Source: Mycobacterium bourgelatii (lineage in GTDB: Bacteria; Actinomycetota; Actinomycetes; Mycobacteriales; Mycobacteriaceae). From it: a stretch of DNA of 64,000 nucleotides. This document shows, piece by piece, positions 17,531 to 26,327 of the stretch. The position numbers and the translations under genes are program-made. Position 1 is the first letter of the stretch. The number at the start of each line of letters is the position of its first letter. The stretch lies in the NCBI RefSeq assembly GCF_010723575.1, contig NZ_BLKZ01000001.1, positions 4,154,001 to 4,218,000 on the forward strand, in the 5' to 3' direction. The notes under the pieces are model-generated. The model saw nothing but the letters and a program-made list of their open reading frames with translations, ran no database searches and was not told the DNA's origin.

Positions 17531-18748
17531 TTATGCCCCCTTGATCACCTCTGCAAACTGATCCATCGCCCAATCGATCTCCCGCTCCGTGATCACCAAC
17601 GGCGGGGCGAAACGCAATGTCGAGTCGTGCGTGTCCTTCACCAGCACACCCCGCTCGGCCAGCCGCAGGCTGATTTGCTTGCCGCTGGCCAGCGTCGGCT
17701 CGATGTCGACACCGGCCCACAGTCCCAGGCCTCGCACCGCCACCACGCCCGCACCGATCAACCCGCGCATTCGCTCGTGCAGCTGCTCGCCCAATCTTGC
17801 TGAATGCGATTGGAATTCGCCGCGCTGCAGCATCGCGACGACCGTGGTGCCGATGGCCGCCGCCAGTGGGTTGCCCCCGAATGTCGAGCCGTGCTCACCC
17901 GGGTGCAGTACGCCGAGGATGTCGCGGTCGGCCACGACCGCCGACAGTGGGACGATGCCGCCGCCGAGTGCCTTGCCCAGCAGGAAGACGTCCGGCACGA
18001 CACCCCAGTGGTCGCAGGCGAAGGTGTAACCGGTGCGGGCCAGCCCGGATTGGATTTCGTCGACGATCATCAGCACGTTGTGCTCGCTGCACAGCGCTCG
18101 GACGTTCGGAAGGTAGTCGTCCGGCGGGACGATGATGCCGGCCTCGCCCTGGATGGGTTCGAGCAGCACCGCGACCGTATTGTCGTCGATCGCGCGCGCC
18201 AGTGCGGCGGTGTCGCCGAACGGCACCGAGCGAAAGCCCGGTGTGAACGGCCCGAACCCGTTGCGCGCTACCGGATCGGAGGAGAAGCTGACAATACTGA
18301 TGGTGCGGCCGTGAAAGTTGTTGTCGGCGACGATGATATTCGCCTGCCCCTCGGGCACACCCTTGACCTCGGCGCCCCACTTGCGGGCCACCTTGAGTCC
18401 GCTCTCCACGGCCTCAGCACCGGAATTCATCGGCAGCACCATGTCTTTGCCGCACAGATCGGCCAGCGCCGCACAGAACGGCCCGAGCCGGTCGGAGTGG
18501 AATGCCCGGCTCACCAAGGTGACGGTGTCGAGTTGGGCGTGCGCCGTCGCGGTGATCTCGGGATTACGGTGGCCGAAGTTGACCGCGGAATACGCCGCGA
18601 GGCAGTCCAGGTAGCGCCGTCCGTCAACGTCGGTGATCCACGCGCCTTCGGCGCTGGCCGCAACCACCGGCAGCGGTGAATAGTTGTGTGCTGCATGTCT
18701 TTCCATCAACTCGATGGACGACAATGCCTGCATGTCGAGAATCGTCAC
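17531..18748 (-). CDS. rocD: Ornithine aminotransferase, intact
   Basis: The protein is 405 residues. It converts ornithine and 2-oxoglutarate to glutamate semialdehyde and glutamate, using pyridoxal phosphate. The fold type I class III signature is visible (LMIVDEIQSGLARTGYTFACDHWGV) with the Schiff-base lysine in LLGKALGGG. GTG 18748 follows a strong GGAGGT site and overlaps the preceding stop by 4 bp. In M. tuberculosis the same gene is split into rocD1 and rocD2 (Rv2322c/Rv2321c); here it is one uninterrupted frame, so the enzyme should be functional. Confidence 0.95.
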   Translation of the reverse strand: MTILDMQALSSIELMERHAAHNYSPLPVVAASAEGAWITDVDGRRYLDCLAAYSAVNFGHRNPEITATAHAQLDTVTLVSRAFHSDRLGPFCAALADLCGKDMVLPMNSGAEAVESGLKVARKWGAEVKGVPEGQANIIVADNNFHGRTISIVSFSSDPVARNGFGPFTPGFRSVPFGDTAALARAIDDNTVAVLLEPIQGEAGIIVPPDDYLPNVRALCSEHNVLMIVDEIQSGLARTGYTFACDHWGVVPDVFLLGKALGGGIVPLSAVVADRDILGVLHPGEHGSTFGGNPLAAAIGTTVVAMLQRGEFQSHSARLGEQLHERMRGLIGAGVVAVRGLGLWAGVDIEPTLASGKQISLRLAERGVLVKDTHDSTLRFAPPLVITEREIDWAMDQFAEVIKGA

Positions 18749-19602
18749 TGGTGTACCTCCAAGGTGCAGCACTTGACCGAACCGCCACCCTTGAGCAGTT
18801 CGGAGAGATCGACGCCGACGGGCTCGAATCCGGCCGCCCGCAGCTGCGCGGCGAAACCCGTTGCCGCAGCGGGCAGCACCACGTTGAGGCCGTCGGAAAC
18901 CGCGTTGAGGCCGAAAGCGTAGGCGTCCACGCTGCTCACCGCGATGGCATCAGGGAACAGCTGGGACAACGTGGCCTGCGCCGCCTCGCTGAACGCCGGT
19001 GGGTAGTACGCGATCGTACGGTCGTCGAGCACGGCCAGCGCGGTGTCGAGGTGATAGAAGCGGGGGTCCACCAGTTCCAGCGACACCACCGGCAGCCCAA
19101 GCAGCGCGGCGATTTCACCATGCGCTCGCGGGTCGGTGCGAAAGCCGTAGCCCGCCAACACCGTTTCACCGATGAGCAAGAGGTCGCCCTGGCCCTCGTT
19201 GACGTGGCGGGTCGTCACTGGCCGGTAGCCGACCGACGACATCCACCGGGAGTAGGCCTTTGTCTCGGCGGATCGCTGTGCAAACCGGAATCTGGCGACC
19301 ACGGCGATGTCATTGGCGATGAACCCGCCGTTGGCGGCGTAGACCATGTCGGGCAGCCCGGGGACGGGTTCGACCACCTGCACGCTGTGCCCCAGTCGCA
19401 GATAGGTCTGACGGAGGGCCTCCCACTGGGCCATCGCGACGCCGACGTCGACCGGCGTAGTGGTGTCCATCCAGGGGTTGATGGCGTACTCGACGGCGAA
19501 GAACGCCGGCGGGGTCATCGCGTAGCGGCGGGCCCGCGACGTGCGGGTGGGGGCCGGCCATTCGGCCTCTTGCCACGCCGGTACGACGTAGAAGTCCGTC
19601 AT
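18745..19602 (-). CDS. Guanidino-group-modifying enzyme, likely arginine dihydrolase or deiminase type
   Basis: The protein is 285 residues and orthologous to Rv2323c. It belongs to the DDAH/arginine deiminase superfamily, with catalytic His in RFYHLDTALAVLDD and nucleophilic Cys in the final GGSVKCCTLEVH. The usual acidic VED segment of DDAH is replaced by AANGGFI, with Asn near residue 91. Cyanobacterial arginine dihydrolases, which turn arginine directly into ornithine, depend on an Asn in this region, as I recall. Coupled by overlap to ornithine aminotransferase and followed by an amino-acid permease, it fits arginine to ornithine conversion. ATG 19602 is preferred. Confidence 0.75.
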   Translation of the reverse strand: MTDFYVVPAWQEAEWPAPTRTSRARRYAMTPPAFFAVEYAINPWMDTTTPVDVGVAMAQWEALRQTYLRLGHSVQVVEPVPGLPDMVYAANGGFIANDIAVVARFRFAQRSAETKAYSRWMSSVGYRPVTTRHVNEGQGDLLLIGETVLAGYGFRTDPRAHGEIAALLGLPVVSLELVDPRFYHLDTALAVLDDRTIAYYPPAFSEAAQATLSQLFPDAIAVSSVDAYAFGLNAVSDGLNVVLPAAATGFAAQLRAAGFEPVGVDLSELLKGGGSVKCCTLEVHQ

Positions 19603-19631
19603 AAATCCACCGTATTTGCCTTGGTTTACAC

Positions 19632-19653
19632 AAGCAAACGACGATTCTTGCTT
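19632..19653. promoter_or_regulatory. Inverted repeat in the divergent arginine-operon/AsnC promoter region
   Basis: AAGCAA (19632-19637) and TTGCTT (19648-19653) flank a 10-nt spacer in an AT-rich 124-bp gap between the divergent arginine operon and the AsnC gene. The size and position fit a Lrp/AsnC-type binding site controlling both sides. Confidence 0.45.
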
Positions 19654-19726
19654 ATACATAGCTAGGATATTGTGCCAATACCTGATAAACGAAGATTTGT
19701 TGCACCAGGGCAGATGGAGGTGTGCG

Positions 19727-20173
19727 GTGGATCGGCTAGACGACACCGACGAGCGCATCCTGGTCGAACTGGCCGAAAACGCGCGGGCCACGTTCGCCGA
19801 GATCGGGCTGAAGGTGAACCTGTCCGCACCGGCGGTAAAACGCCGCGTCGACCGACTGGTCGACAACGGCGTCATCAAGGGATTCACCACCGTGATCGAC
19901 CGGAACGCGCTCGGCTGGAACACCGAGGCCTACGTCCAAGTGTTCTGCCGCGGCAGAATCGCGCCCGATCAGCTGCGGGCGGCATGGGTCGACATCCCCG
20001 AGGTCGTCACCGCGGCCACCGTGACCGGCACGTCCGATGCGATCCTGCACGTGCTGGCCCGCGACATGCGGCACCTGGAAACCGCCCTCGAGCGCATTCG
20101 GTCGAGCGCTGACATCGAACGCAGCGAAAGCGTTGTGGTGTTGTCGAACCTTATCGACCGGATGCGGCCCTAG
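19727..20173 (+). CDS. Lrp/AsnC-family regulator
   Basis: The protein is 148 residues, the same length as Rv2324, from GTG 19727 after a GGAGG site. It has an N-terminal helix-turn-helix (RATFAEIGLKVNLSAPAVKRRVDRLVDNG) and a C-terminal RAM ligand domain (VTAATVTGTSDAILHVLARDMRHLE). AsnC-type regulators sense amino acids. The divergent position makes it the probable controller of the arginine operon, with arginine or ornithine as a candidate ligand. Its stop overlaps the end of the ECF T-component gene by 4 bp, tail to tail. Confidence 0.9.
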   Translation: MDRLDDTDERILVELAENARATFAEIGLKVNLSAPAVKRRVDRLVDNGVIKGFTTVIDRNALGWNTEAYVQVFCRGRIAPDQLRAAWVDIPEVVTAATVTGTSDAILHVLARDMRHLETALERIRSSADIERSESVVVLSNLIDRMRP

Positions 20174-21033
20174 TAGGTCGCGATGAAGATCGTGTCGATC
20201 GCCACCGCCGCCGCACTGGCCGCGACGGTGATCCCGATGGTCACCCAGTCTGCGAGCTTGGGACGCACCGGCTTGGCCGACAGTTGACCGATGCCGCCGC
20301 GGGCAGTGATCGCGTCACCCATCTCGTCGCCGCGCCGCAGCGTCACGGTCATCGCCGCGGCGAGCAGATCGATCATCTCCAGCCAGCGCTGCCGACGCCG
20401 GGCCTTGCGGCCCTTGACCACTTGCTTCGGCCGCAGGCGCCGGGCGGCGTAGAGCACCTGGAACTCGTCGATCAGCATCGGGAAGGCACGCAGCGCCAGC
20501 GCCAGCGTGGCCGCCCATTCGTCCACCGGTATTCGCAGCAGTCGTAGTGGACGCCCCAAGGTGGCTACCGCAGGCCCGATTTCGGCGATGTTCGTGGTCC
20601 AGGACACCATCGCCCCTAGGGCGAGCAGCAGGATGGACAGCGCGGTGATCCGCAGGAAGTTCAGCGCCCCGCCGAGTCCGATCTCGACGCCGTTGATCGT
20701 GATCTCCGGAGTCCCGCCGGCCAGCGCGGCGGTGATGAAGCCGATCGCGATGACGATCCACAGCCAGCGCGGCACCGACGGCAGGGCGCCGCGCGGTATG
20801 TGCGCAAGCCGGGCGGCCACCAGCACCAGAGCCGACATCAGGCCGATCGACACCCAACCCGGATAGAACGTAAGCAGCAGCGAAATACCAAACACCACGA
20901 GCAGTTTGGTTCCGGCCCACATGTTGTGGATGACCGATTCGCCGGGCACTGGAACCAGCAACACGACCGGACGGCCGGGCCGCTTCACGCCACGGCGGTT
21001 GGCGGCCGAGGATTTCACGACGGACGAAGTCAT
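20170..21033 (-). CDS. ECF transporter T component (CbiQ/EcfT family)
   Basis: The protein is 287 residues and orthologous to Rv2325c. It has about five membrane helices and the two EcfT coupling motifs near the C-terminal half: ALRAFPMLIDEFQVLYAARRLRP and a LAAAMTVTLRRGDEMGDAITARGG segment (A-R-G type). It links the ATPases to the substrate-binding S component. ATG 21033 overlaps the stop of the upstream fused ATPase gene by 4 bp, so the complex is made from two coupled genes. The substrate, probably a vitamin or metal, is unknown. Confidence 0.88.
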   Translation of the reverse strand: MTSSVVKSSAANRRGVKRPGRPVVLLVPVPGESVIHNMWAGTKLLVVFGISLLLTFYPGWVSIGLMSALVLVAARLAHIPRGALPSVPRWLWIVIAIGFITAALAGGTPEITINGVEIGLGGALNFLRITALSILLLALGAMVSWTTNIAEIGPAVATLGRPLRLLRIPVDEWAATLALALRAFPMLIDEFQVLYAARRLRPKQVVKGRKARRRQRWLEMIDLLAAAMTVTLRRGDEMGDAITARGGIGQLSAKPVRPKLADWVTIGITVAASAAAVAIDTIFIATY

Positions 21034-23075
21034 GATGCTGCTCCCGCCCCCGGCAGCGACGCCGTCGACGCCGATTCCACCGTGCCGTTGCGCAGATGCA
21101 GCGTGCGCGGACACAGCCCTTCCATCCCGGCGAAGTCGTGCGAAATGACCACGACCGTCAAGCCCTGCTCGCGGCGCAGGTTCTCCAGCAACCGCAGCAG
21201 ACTGCGTTGACTGGCCGTATCCAGTCCCGCCAACGGCTCGTCGAGGATCAACGCCCGGGGCGAACACGCGAGGAGACCCGCCAGCACCACCCGGCGCATC
21301 TGACCACCGCTGAGTCGGTCGATGCTGCGCTTGCCGAGTGCCGGATCCAGCCCCACCACGCTCAGTGCCTGGGCGACCCGCTCCTCATCGCGATGCGAAA
21401 AGCCCGCCGCCGACGCGACTTCGAGGTCCACGCGGCTGCGCATCAGTTGCAGCCGCGCCGCCTGGAACGACAACGCCACTGCGCCGACCTGCTCGTGTGT
21501 CGGCCGGCCGTCGAGCAGGCAGGCGCCCGTCGTCGGAACTGTCAGCCCGGCCATGATCCACGCCAGCGTCGACTTACCCGAGCCGTTGCCGCCATGGATC
21601 AGCACCCCGTCGCCCTGCTCCACCACGAAATTGATGTCGCGCAGCGCGGTCTTCGCCCACGGTGTGCCGCTGCCGTATTCGTGCCCGACCCCGATGAGTT
21701 CCAGGGCCGGCTTGTGGTCGCCGTCAGCGCCGACGGCGGGCATCGGCACATCCGAGGTCTCGAGTCCGGTGTTGTCCGGCGAATCACTGAGCTTGATCGT
21801 GCGGTCGGCCGAATCGGCCTCGTTGTTGTAGTGCGTGATGTGCACCAGGGCGGTCCGGTGTCGTTTGGTCAGTCCGGACAGCACGCGCAGCAGCCCCTCG
21901 CGACCTTCCTGGTCGACCATCGTCGTGACCTCGTCCGCGATCAGCATGGCCGGCTCCCGGGCCAGCGCCGCCGCTAGGGCAAGGCGCTGCAGTTCCCCGC
22001 CGGACAGGCCTCCGGTGTCCCGTTGGGCCAGCCCTTCGAGGCCCACCTCGGCGAGCAACTTGTCGACGTCGATCTTGGTGCCGGGTGGCAGTCCCCAGAC
22101 AACGTCGTCGGCGACCCGGGTGCCCAGGACCTGGCTTTCCGGGTGCTGCAGGACAACCGCCGTGCCCCCCAGCTTGCCCAGGCCCACCGACCCGGGGCGC
22201 TCGACCGTGCCCGACGTCGGCTCGCGGCCGGCGAGCAGCAACATCAACGTCGTCTTTCCGGAGCCGTTGGCGCCGGTGATCGCCAGGTGTTCGCCGGGAT
22301 TGACCTCAAGACTGATCTCGGGCAATGCGTCCTGGCTGGCTCCGGGATACCGGAAGCGCACGTTGGTCAAACGCACCGGAACCGGCCCGATCGGGCCGTC
22401 GTCATGCACGGGGGCGTCAAGCTTGTGCACGTCGGGCACCCCGCGCATCCGCTCCAACAGGCGCGACAGTGCCCACCACCCGATCAGCGACACGATCATG
22501 ATGCCGACGGTGAAATAGACGAGCAGCACCCAAGGCCAGTAGTGCAAGCCCTGCGCAACGTACCGCTCGAGGTCGGCGCCGACGCGCGGCAAGCCAATCC
22601 GACCCAGGAACGACGAAAGCCCTTCGACGTTGGCGGTCATCACCTTGAAGATCAGCGAGCGCAGCCGGGTCATGACTGCCAACAGGCCGACCATCGCGCC
22701 GCCGAAGATCAGTCCGGCGATCAGGGACGACACGATCACCGTCGGCGTGCCGCGACCTTTGCGCTTGACGAGGCCGGTCAGCCCGCCGATGTAGGCGCTG
22801 TGAACGACCCCCATGAAGCCACCCGGGCCGGCGATCAGGAAGGCGATCATGCCCGCGGCGACTGTCGCGGCGATCAGCACCCGCAACCGGTAGCGATACG
22901 CCAGCAGTCCGGTGGGCACGGTACCCAGCAGCGCAAGGCCCGCGGCGAACGGGACGACGACGGAAATGATGGCGGTCACCGCGCACAACGCGGCCATTAC
23001 CGATGCTTGAGCAAGTTCGCTCGGACGCAACGGACCACGCTGATGGTGGGTATGTGCAGAGTCCGGCGAGCTCAC
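21030..23075 (-). CDS. ECF transporter S component fused to two ABC ATPases
   Basis: The protein is 681 residues from GTG 23075 and orthologous to Rv2326c. Residues about 15-210 form a membrane domain of six or so helices that resembles an ECF S component. ATPase 1 follows (Walker A GANGSGKTTL, signature LSGGELQRL, Walker B IADE, H-loop ITH), then ATPase 2 (GGNGSGKSTL, LSGGQMRR, LILDEPLAGLD). Both ATPases look catalytically complete. With the T component encoded next, two polypeptides supply all four parts of an energy-coupling-factor importer. The substrate is unknown. A divergent MarR gene may regulate it. Confidence 0.88.
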   Translation of the reverse strand: MSSPDSAHTHHQRGPLRPSELAQASVMAALCAVTAIISVVVPFAAGLALLGTVPTGLLAYRYRLRVLIAATVAAGMIAFLIAGPGGFMGVVHSAYIGGLTGLVKRKGRGTPTVIVSSLIAGLIFGGAMVGLLAVMTRLRSLIFKVMTANVEGLSSFLGRIGLPRVGADLERYVAQGLHYWPWVLLVYFTVGIMIVSLIGWWALSRLLERMRGVPDVHKLDAPVHDDGPIGPVPVRLTNVRFRYPGASQDALPEISLEVNPGEHLAITGANGSGKTTLMLLLAGREPTSGTVERPGSVGLGKLGGTAVVLQHPESQVLGTRVADDVVWGLPPGTKIDVDKLLAEVGLEGLAQRDTGGLSGGELQRLALAAALAREPAMLIADEVTTMVDQEGREGLLRVLSGLTKRHRTALVHITHYNNEADSADRTIKLSDSPDNTGLETSDVPMPAVGADGDHKPALELIGVGHEYGSGTPWAKTALRDINFVVEQGDGVLIHGGNGSGKSTLAWIMAGLTVPTTGACLLDGRPTHEQVGAVALSFQAARLQLMRSRVDLEVASAAGFSHRDEERVAQALSVVGLDPALGKRSIDRLSGGQMRRVVLAGLLACSPRALILDEPLAGLDTASQRSLLRLLENLRREQGLTVVVISHDFAGMEGLCPRTLHLRNGTVESASTASLPGAGAAS

Positions 23076-23127
23076 TTCATCGATTCTGCCAGGACAGACG
23101 CTAAGCCGGTGCACTACACCGCTTTCC

Positions 23128-23141
23128 ATGCACCCGTGCAT
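23128..23141. promoter_or_regulatory. Palindrome ATGCAC-CC-GTGCAT in the ECF/MarR divergent region
   Basis: A 6-2-6 palindrome lies 53 bp upstream of the ECF ATPase start and 65 bp upstream of the MarR start. It is a candidate operator for one or both genes. Confidence 0.4.
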
Positions 23142-23177
23142 ATGCCCGCGAAACACGCTGGTCCACGGTTGGTCTCT

Positions 23178-23192
23178 CATAGCAAAGCTATG
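23178..23192. promoter_or_regulatory. Palindrome CATAGC-AAA-GCTATG upstream of the MarR gene
   Basis: A perfect 6-3-6 inverted repeat ends 13 bp before the MarR ATG. MarR-family proteins commonly bind 12-18 bp palindromes next to their own start, so autoregulation is likely. Confidence 0.55.
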
Positions 23193-23205
23193 CAACGATG
23201 GGCAT

Positions 23206-23682
23206 ATGAGTTCATCCGCCGTCGGTCGAGACACCGAAGCGCTGCACGGCCTGGGAGCCGACCTGCTGGCCGTCGTGGCGCGGCTCAACAGGCTGGCCAC
23301 CCAGCGAATCCAAATGCCGCTGCCCGCGGCGCAGGCGCGACTGCTGGCGACGATTGAAGCTCAGGGCGAAGCGCGCATTGGCGATCTGGCCGCCGTCGAC
23401 CACTGCTCGCAACCAACGATGACCACGCAGGTACGCCGGCTCGAAGAGGCCGGCCTGGTGTCACGCACCACCGACCCCGGAGATGCGCGGGCGGTCCGCA
23501 TTCGCATCACGCCGGAAGGAATTCGCACCCTGAACGCGGTTCGCGCCGATCGGGCGGCCGCGATCGAGCCGCAGCTGGCTCGGCTGGAACCGAGCGAGCG
23601 CCAGGTGTTGGCCGAGGCGGTCGACGTGCTGCGCCGCTTGCTCGACAATGCCGCTGCGGCACCGGGCCGCAATACTCTGTAG
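23206..23682 (+). CDS. MarR-family transcriptional regulator
   Basis: The protein is 158 residues from ATG 23206, corresponding to Rv2327. It has the winged helix (RIGDLAAVDHCSQPTMTTQVRRLEEAGLV) and the MarR wing motif SRTTDPGDARAVRIRITPEG. It is divergent from the ECF transporter, with two palindromes in between, so it probably controls that transporter, itself, or both. The ligand is not known. Confidence 0.88.
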   Translation: MSSSAVGRDTEALHGLGADLLAVVARLNRLATQRIQMPLPAAQARLLATIEAQGEARIGDLAAVDHCSQPTMTTQVRRLEEAGLVSRTTDPGDARAVRIRITPEGIRTLNAVRADRAAAIEPQLARLEPSERQVLAEAVDVLRRLLDNAAAAPGRNTL

Positions 23683-23789
23683 TGAATAGCTCGTTCTAAT
23701 CCTGGGCTGGTAATCGTGAGTAGTAGGCGTCAACGGGTAGGTATCTAGTCCAGCATCAACAGGGTGGCGGCCATGCAAAGCGAGGCACT

Positions 23790-26327
23790 TTGACATCGAA
23801 CACCTCGCTATTGACCGTGTGGGTCGGGCCGTTGCACTACGTCTTTCATCCAGGCCGCGACGTGATCGTCGGCGTCGGCGAAGAGTCCGACATCCGGCTG
23901 GACCGGCCCGGCCTGGTGGACCAGAACACCCCGCCGGAGCTGATCCCGGACTTGGTACTGCGGTACAGCGCTGCCCATTGGGTGGCCATCGACCGCAGCG
24001 GCCGCGGGCTCTACGTCGGTCGCGCGCGGGTGTCGACCTTGGATATCGCCGACGGGCAGTCGATTACGTTGAGCGATCCGGAGCGGGGACCCCGACTGAG
24101 CTTCCAGCTCGGCGCGCCCCCTGGTCCGTCGGCACAACCCACCGATCCCCCGCGACCGGTGCCGCTGCCTGCTCCGGAGCACCCACCGACGCCCGCTGAA
24201 GCGCATCCCGCCACTGCAGCGCCTCCGGCGGCGCCCGCGGAGGCGGATCCCGAACCCCCGGCCCCCCAGCCCGTCGCGCCCGCGGAACCGCCTGCGCCCG
24301 AACCGACCACCCAGCACCCTCCGGCCGAATGGGAGACCACACCGCTGCCCGTCCCGCCGGAACCGCCGCCGGCGGGGCCGCCCGAGCCGGCGTCCACCGA
24401 GTTGATCGAGGTGCCCGCCCGGCCCGCCAGCGAAGAAGTCCCGCCACCGCCCACTCACACCGGGGCGGGCGCAATCATCGACACCGGCACGGACACCAGC
24501 ACCGGCGAGCCCTATCCGACAACCAGCCGGCTGCCGCTACAACCCGGCGCGCGGACGATCGGGATCTCGGCATACCAATTGGGCCTGACCGTCAATGGAC
24601 ATGCGCTGCTGTCGGACATCACGTTCACGGCGCGCCCGGGGGCGCTCATAGCGGTTGCCGGACCGTCGCGGGCTCGCAACTCCGCCCTCCTCGGGCTGCT
24701 GGGCACCACCCGACCACTCACTTCCGGGGTGTTGACGGTGGACGGGCACGACGTGCATGCCGAGCCGGAAGCGATGCGCTTCCGGGTGGGGGTCGTGTCC
24801 GGCGACGAAAGGGTGCACCGCAACCTCACGGTGGAACGTGCGCTGGAATACGGCGCCGAGCTGCGGTTGCCCGCCGACACGCCACCCGACCATCGGCGCA
24901 GGGTGGTGGATCAGCTCATCGATGAACTCGGATTGGCCCCCCACCGCGAGACCCGGGTGGGCAAACTGCCGCCCGAGCTGCGCCGCTGCGCATCGCTGGC
25001 GGTCGAACTTCTCACCAGGCCGTCCCTGCTGGTCGTCGACGAGCTGACCGCGGGCCTGGATCCCGTGCAGGAAAACCACGTCATGTCGGTACTGCGCAGA
25101 CAGGCCGACCTCGGTTGCGTGGTCGTCGTGGCAACTCCCTCGCTGGCGCATGTCAACATGTGCGACCAAGTGCTGCTGCTGACGCCCGCCGGCACTCTGG
25201 CCTTCGCCGGACCGCCCACGCAGCTCGAATCCGCGTTCGGCACGGTCGACTGGTATCAGATCTTCGGCCGGATCAGTGCCGACCCGCAGGGTACCCACCA
25301 GACGTTTCTCAACCGCCAACAGGCCTCGGTGTGGCTCACCCCGCCGTCGGTCGCCAGGCCGATGCGAACGCCGGCCAGCCCCGGATTTGGCCAGCAGCTC
25401 TGGTTGATGATCCGGCGCCAGGCTCGCCTGCTGGTCGCCGGCCACTACTTCTTGCTCTTCCTGCTGCTGCTGACGTGCGCGCTGGCCGCGTTGCCGCTGC
25501 TGGTGCCCGGCAGTTCCGGCTTCAACCGGTCCGATTCGTCCGGACCCAACCCGCATCAAGCCATCGAAATGCTGGCCGCGCTGAACATCGCCGCGGTGAT
25601 TGCGGGCACCACGCTGACTATCCGCGACATCGTTGGCGAGCGCCTGATTTTCCGACGAGAGCAGGCCGTGGGACTGGCCTCGTCGGCGTATCTGCTCGCC
25701 AAGCTCATCGTGTTCGGCGCGGTCGCGGCCATCCAGGCCGCCATCCTGACCACCGTCATCATCGTCGTCAAGGGCGGCCCGGCCTACGGCGCGACCCTGC
25801 TCGGCAGTGCGGATGTGGAGCTCTACGCGGCCGTGGCCGCGACGACCGTCGTGTCGGCAATCGTGGGCCTGGCGTTGTCTTCGTTGGGCAGGTCCCTGCG
25901 CGAGGTCTTACCGCTGTTCGTGCCGGTCGTGCTGGCATCCGTCCTGTTCGCGGGAGGCATCCTGCCGCTGGTCGGCAAATGGGGCCTGGACCAGATTTCC
26001 TGGTTGATTCCGGCCCGATGGGGGTTCGCGGCGTCGGCCGCCACCGTTGACGTGCGCAGGGTCGACGCGCTGGCCGTCCACAACGAGACGTGGACTCATT
26101 ACGCGGGCTGGTGGGTGTTTGACATGGGCATCCTCGCCGTTCTCGGCGCGCTGTGGGCCGGCTACCTCCTCTATCGACTACGACCGGTGACCCCTGCTAG
26201 CGCTCAAGGCCGGACCCACCCGAGCGGCACCCCCCAGCACGACCGTCCTTCAGATGAGGGTCGCAACGAGCAGGCCAACCAAATAGGTCGCGGCCACGGC
26301 GATCGTGCCGAAGGCCAGCTGCCGTAA
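23790..26327 (+). CDS. FHA-ABC ATPase-ABC2 membrane fusion with a degenerate nucleotide-binding domain
   Basis: The protein is 845 residues from a TTG start. It has an FHA-like N-terminal domain (about 1-110), a Pro/Ala/Glu-rich linker (110-245), an ABC ATPase domain (about 260-500) and a six-helix ABC-2 membrane domain (about 545-810), the layout of Rv1747. The ATPase is not canonical. Walker A reads GPSRARNS, without the Gly-Lys pair; the signature is LPPELRR instead of LSGGQ; the switch His is lost (VVATPSLAH). Walker B (VVDELTAGLD) survives. ATP hydrolysis is therefore doubtful. The gene overlaps the convergent VIT gene by 78 bp. The substrate is unknown. Confidence 0.82.
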   Translation: MTSNTSLLTVWVGPLHYVFHPGRDVIVGVGEESDIRLDRPGLVDQNTPPELIPDLVLRYSAAHWVAIDRSGRGLYVGRARVSTLDIADGQSITLSDPERGPRLSFQLGAPPGPSAQPTDPPRPVPLPAPEHPPTPAEAHPATAAPPAAPAEADPEPPAPQPVAPAEPPAPEPTTQHPPAEWETTPLPVPPEPPPAGPPEPASTELIEVPARPASEEVPPPPTHTGAGAIIDTGTDTSTGEPYPTTSRLPLQPGARTIGISAYQLGLTVNGHALLSDITFTARPGALIAVAGPSRARNSALLGLLGTTRPLTSGVLTVDGHDVHAEPEAMRFRVGVVSGDERVHRNLTVERALEYGAELRLPADTPPDHRRRVVDQLIDELGLAPHRETRVGKLPPELRRCASLAVELLTRPSLLVVDELTAGLDPVQENHVMSVLRRQADLGCVVVVATPSLAHVNMCDQVLLLTPAGTLAFAGPPTQLESAFGTVDWYQIFGRISADPQGTHQTFLNRQQASVWLTPPSVARPMRTPASPGFGQQLWLMIRRQARLLVAGHYFLLFLLLLTCALAALPLLVPGSSGFNRSDSSGPNPHQAIEMLAALNIAAVIAGTTLTIRDIVGERLIFRREQAVGLASSAYLLAKLIVFGAVAAIQAAILTTVIIVVKGGPAYGATLLGSADVELYAAVAATTVVSAIVGLALSSLGRSLREVLPLFVPVVLASVLFAGGILPLVGKWGLDQISWLIPARWGFAASAATVDVRRVDALAVHNETWTHYAGWWVFDMGILAVLGALWAGYLLYRLRPVTPASAQGRTHPSGTPQHDRPSDEGRNEQANQIGRGHGDRAEGQLP

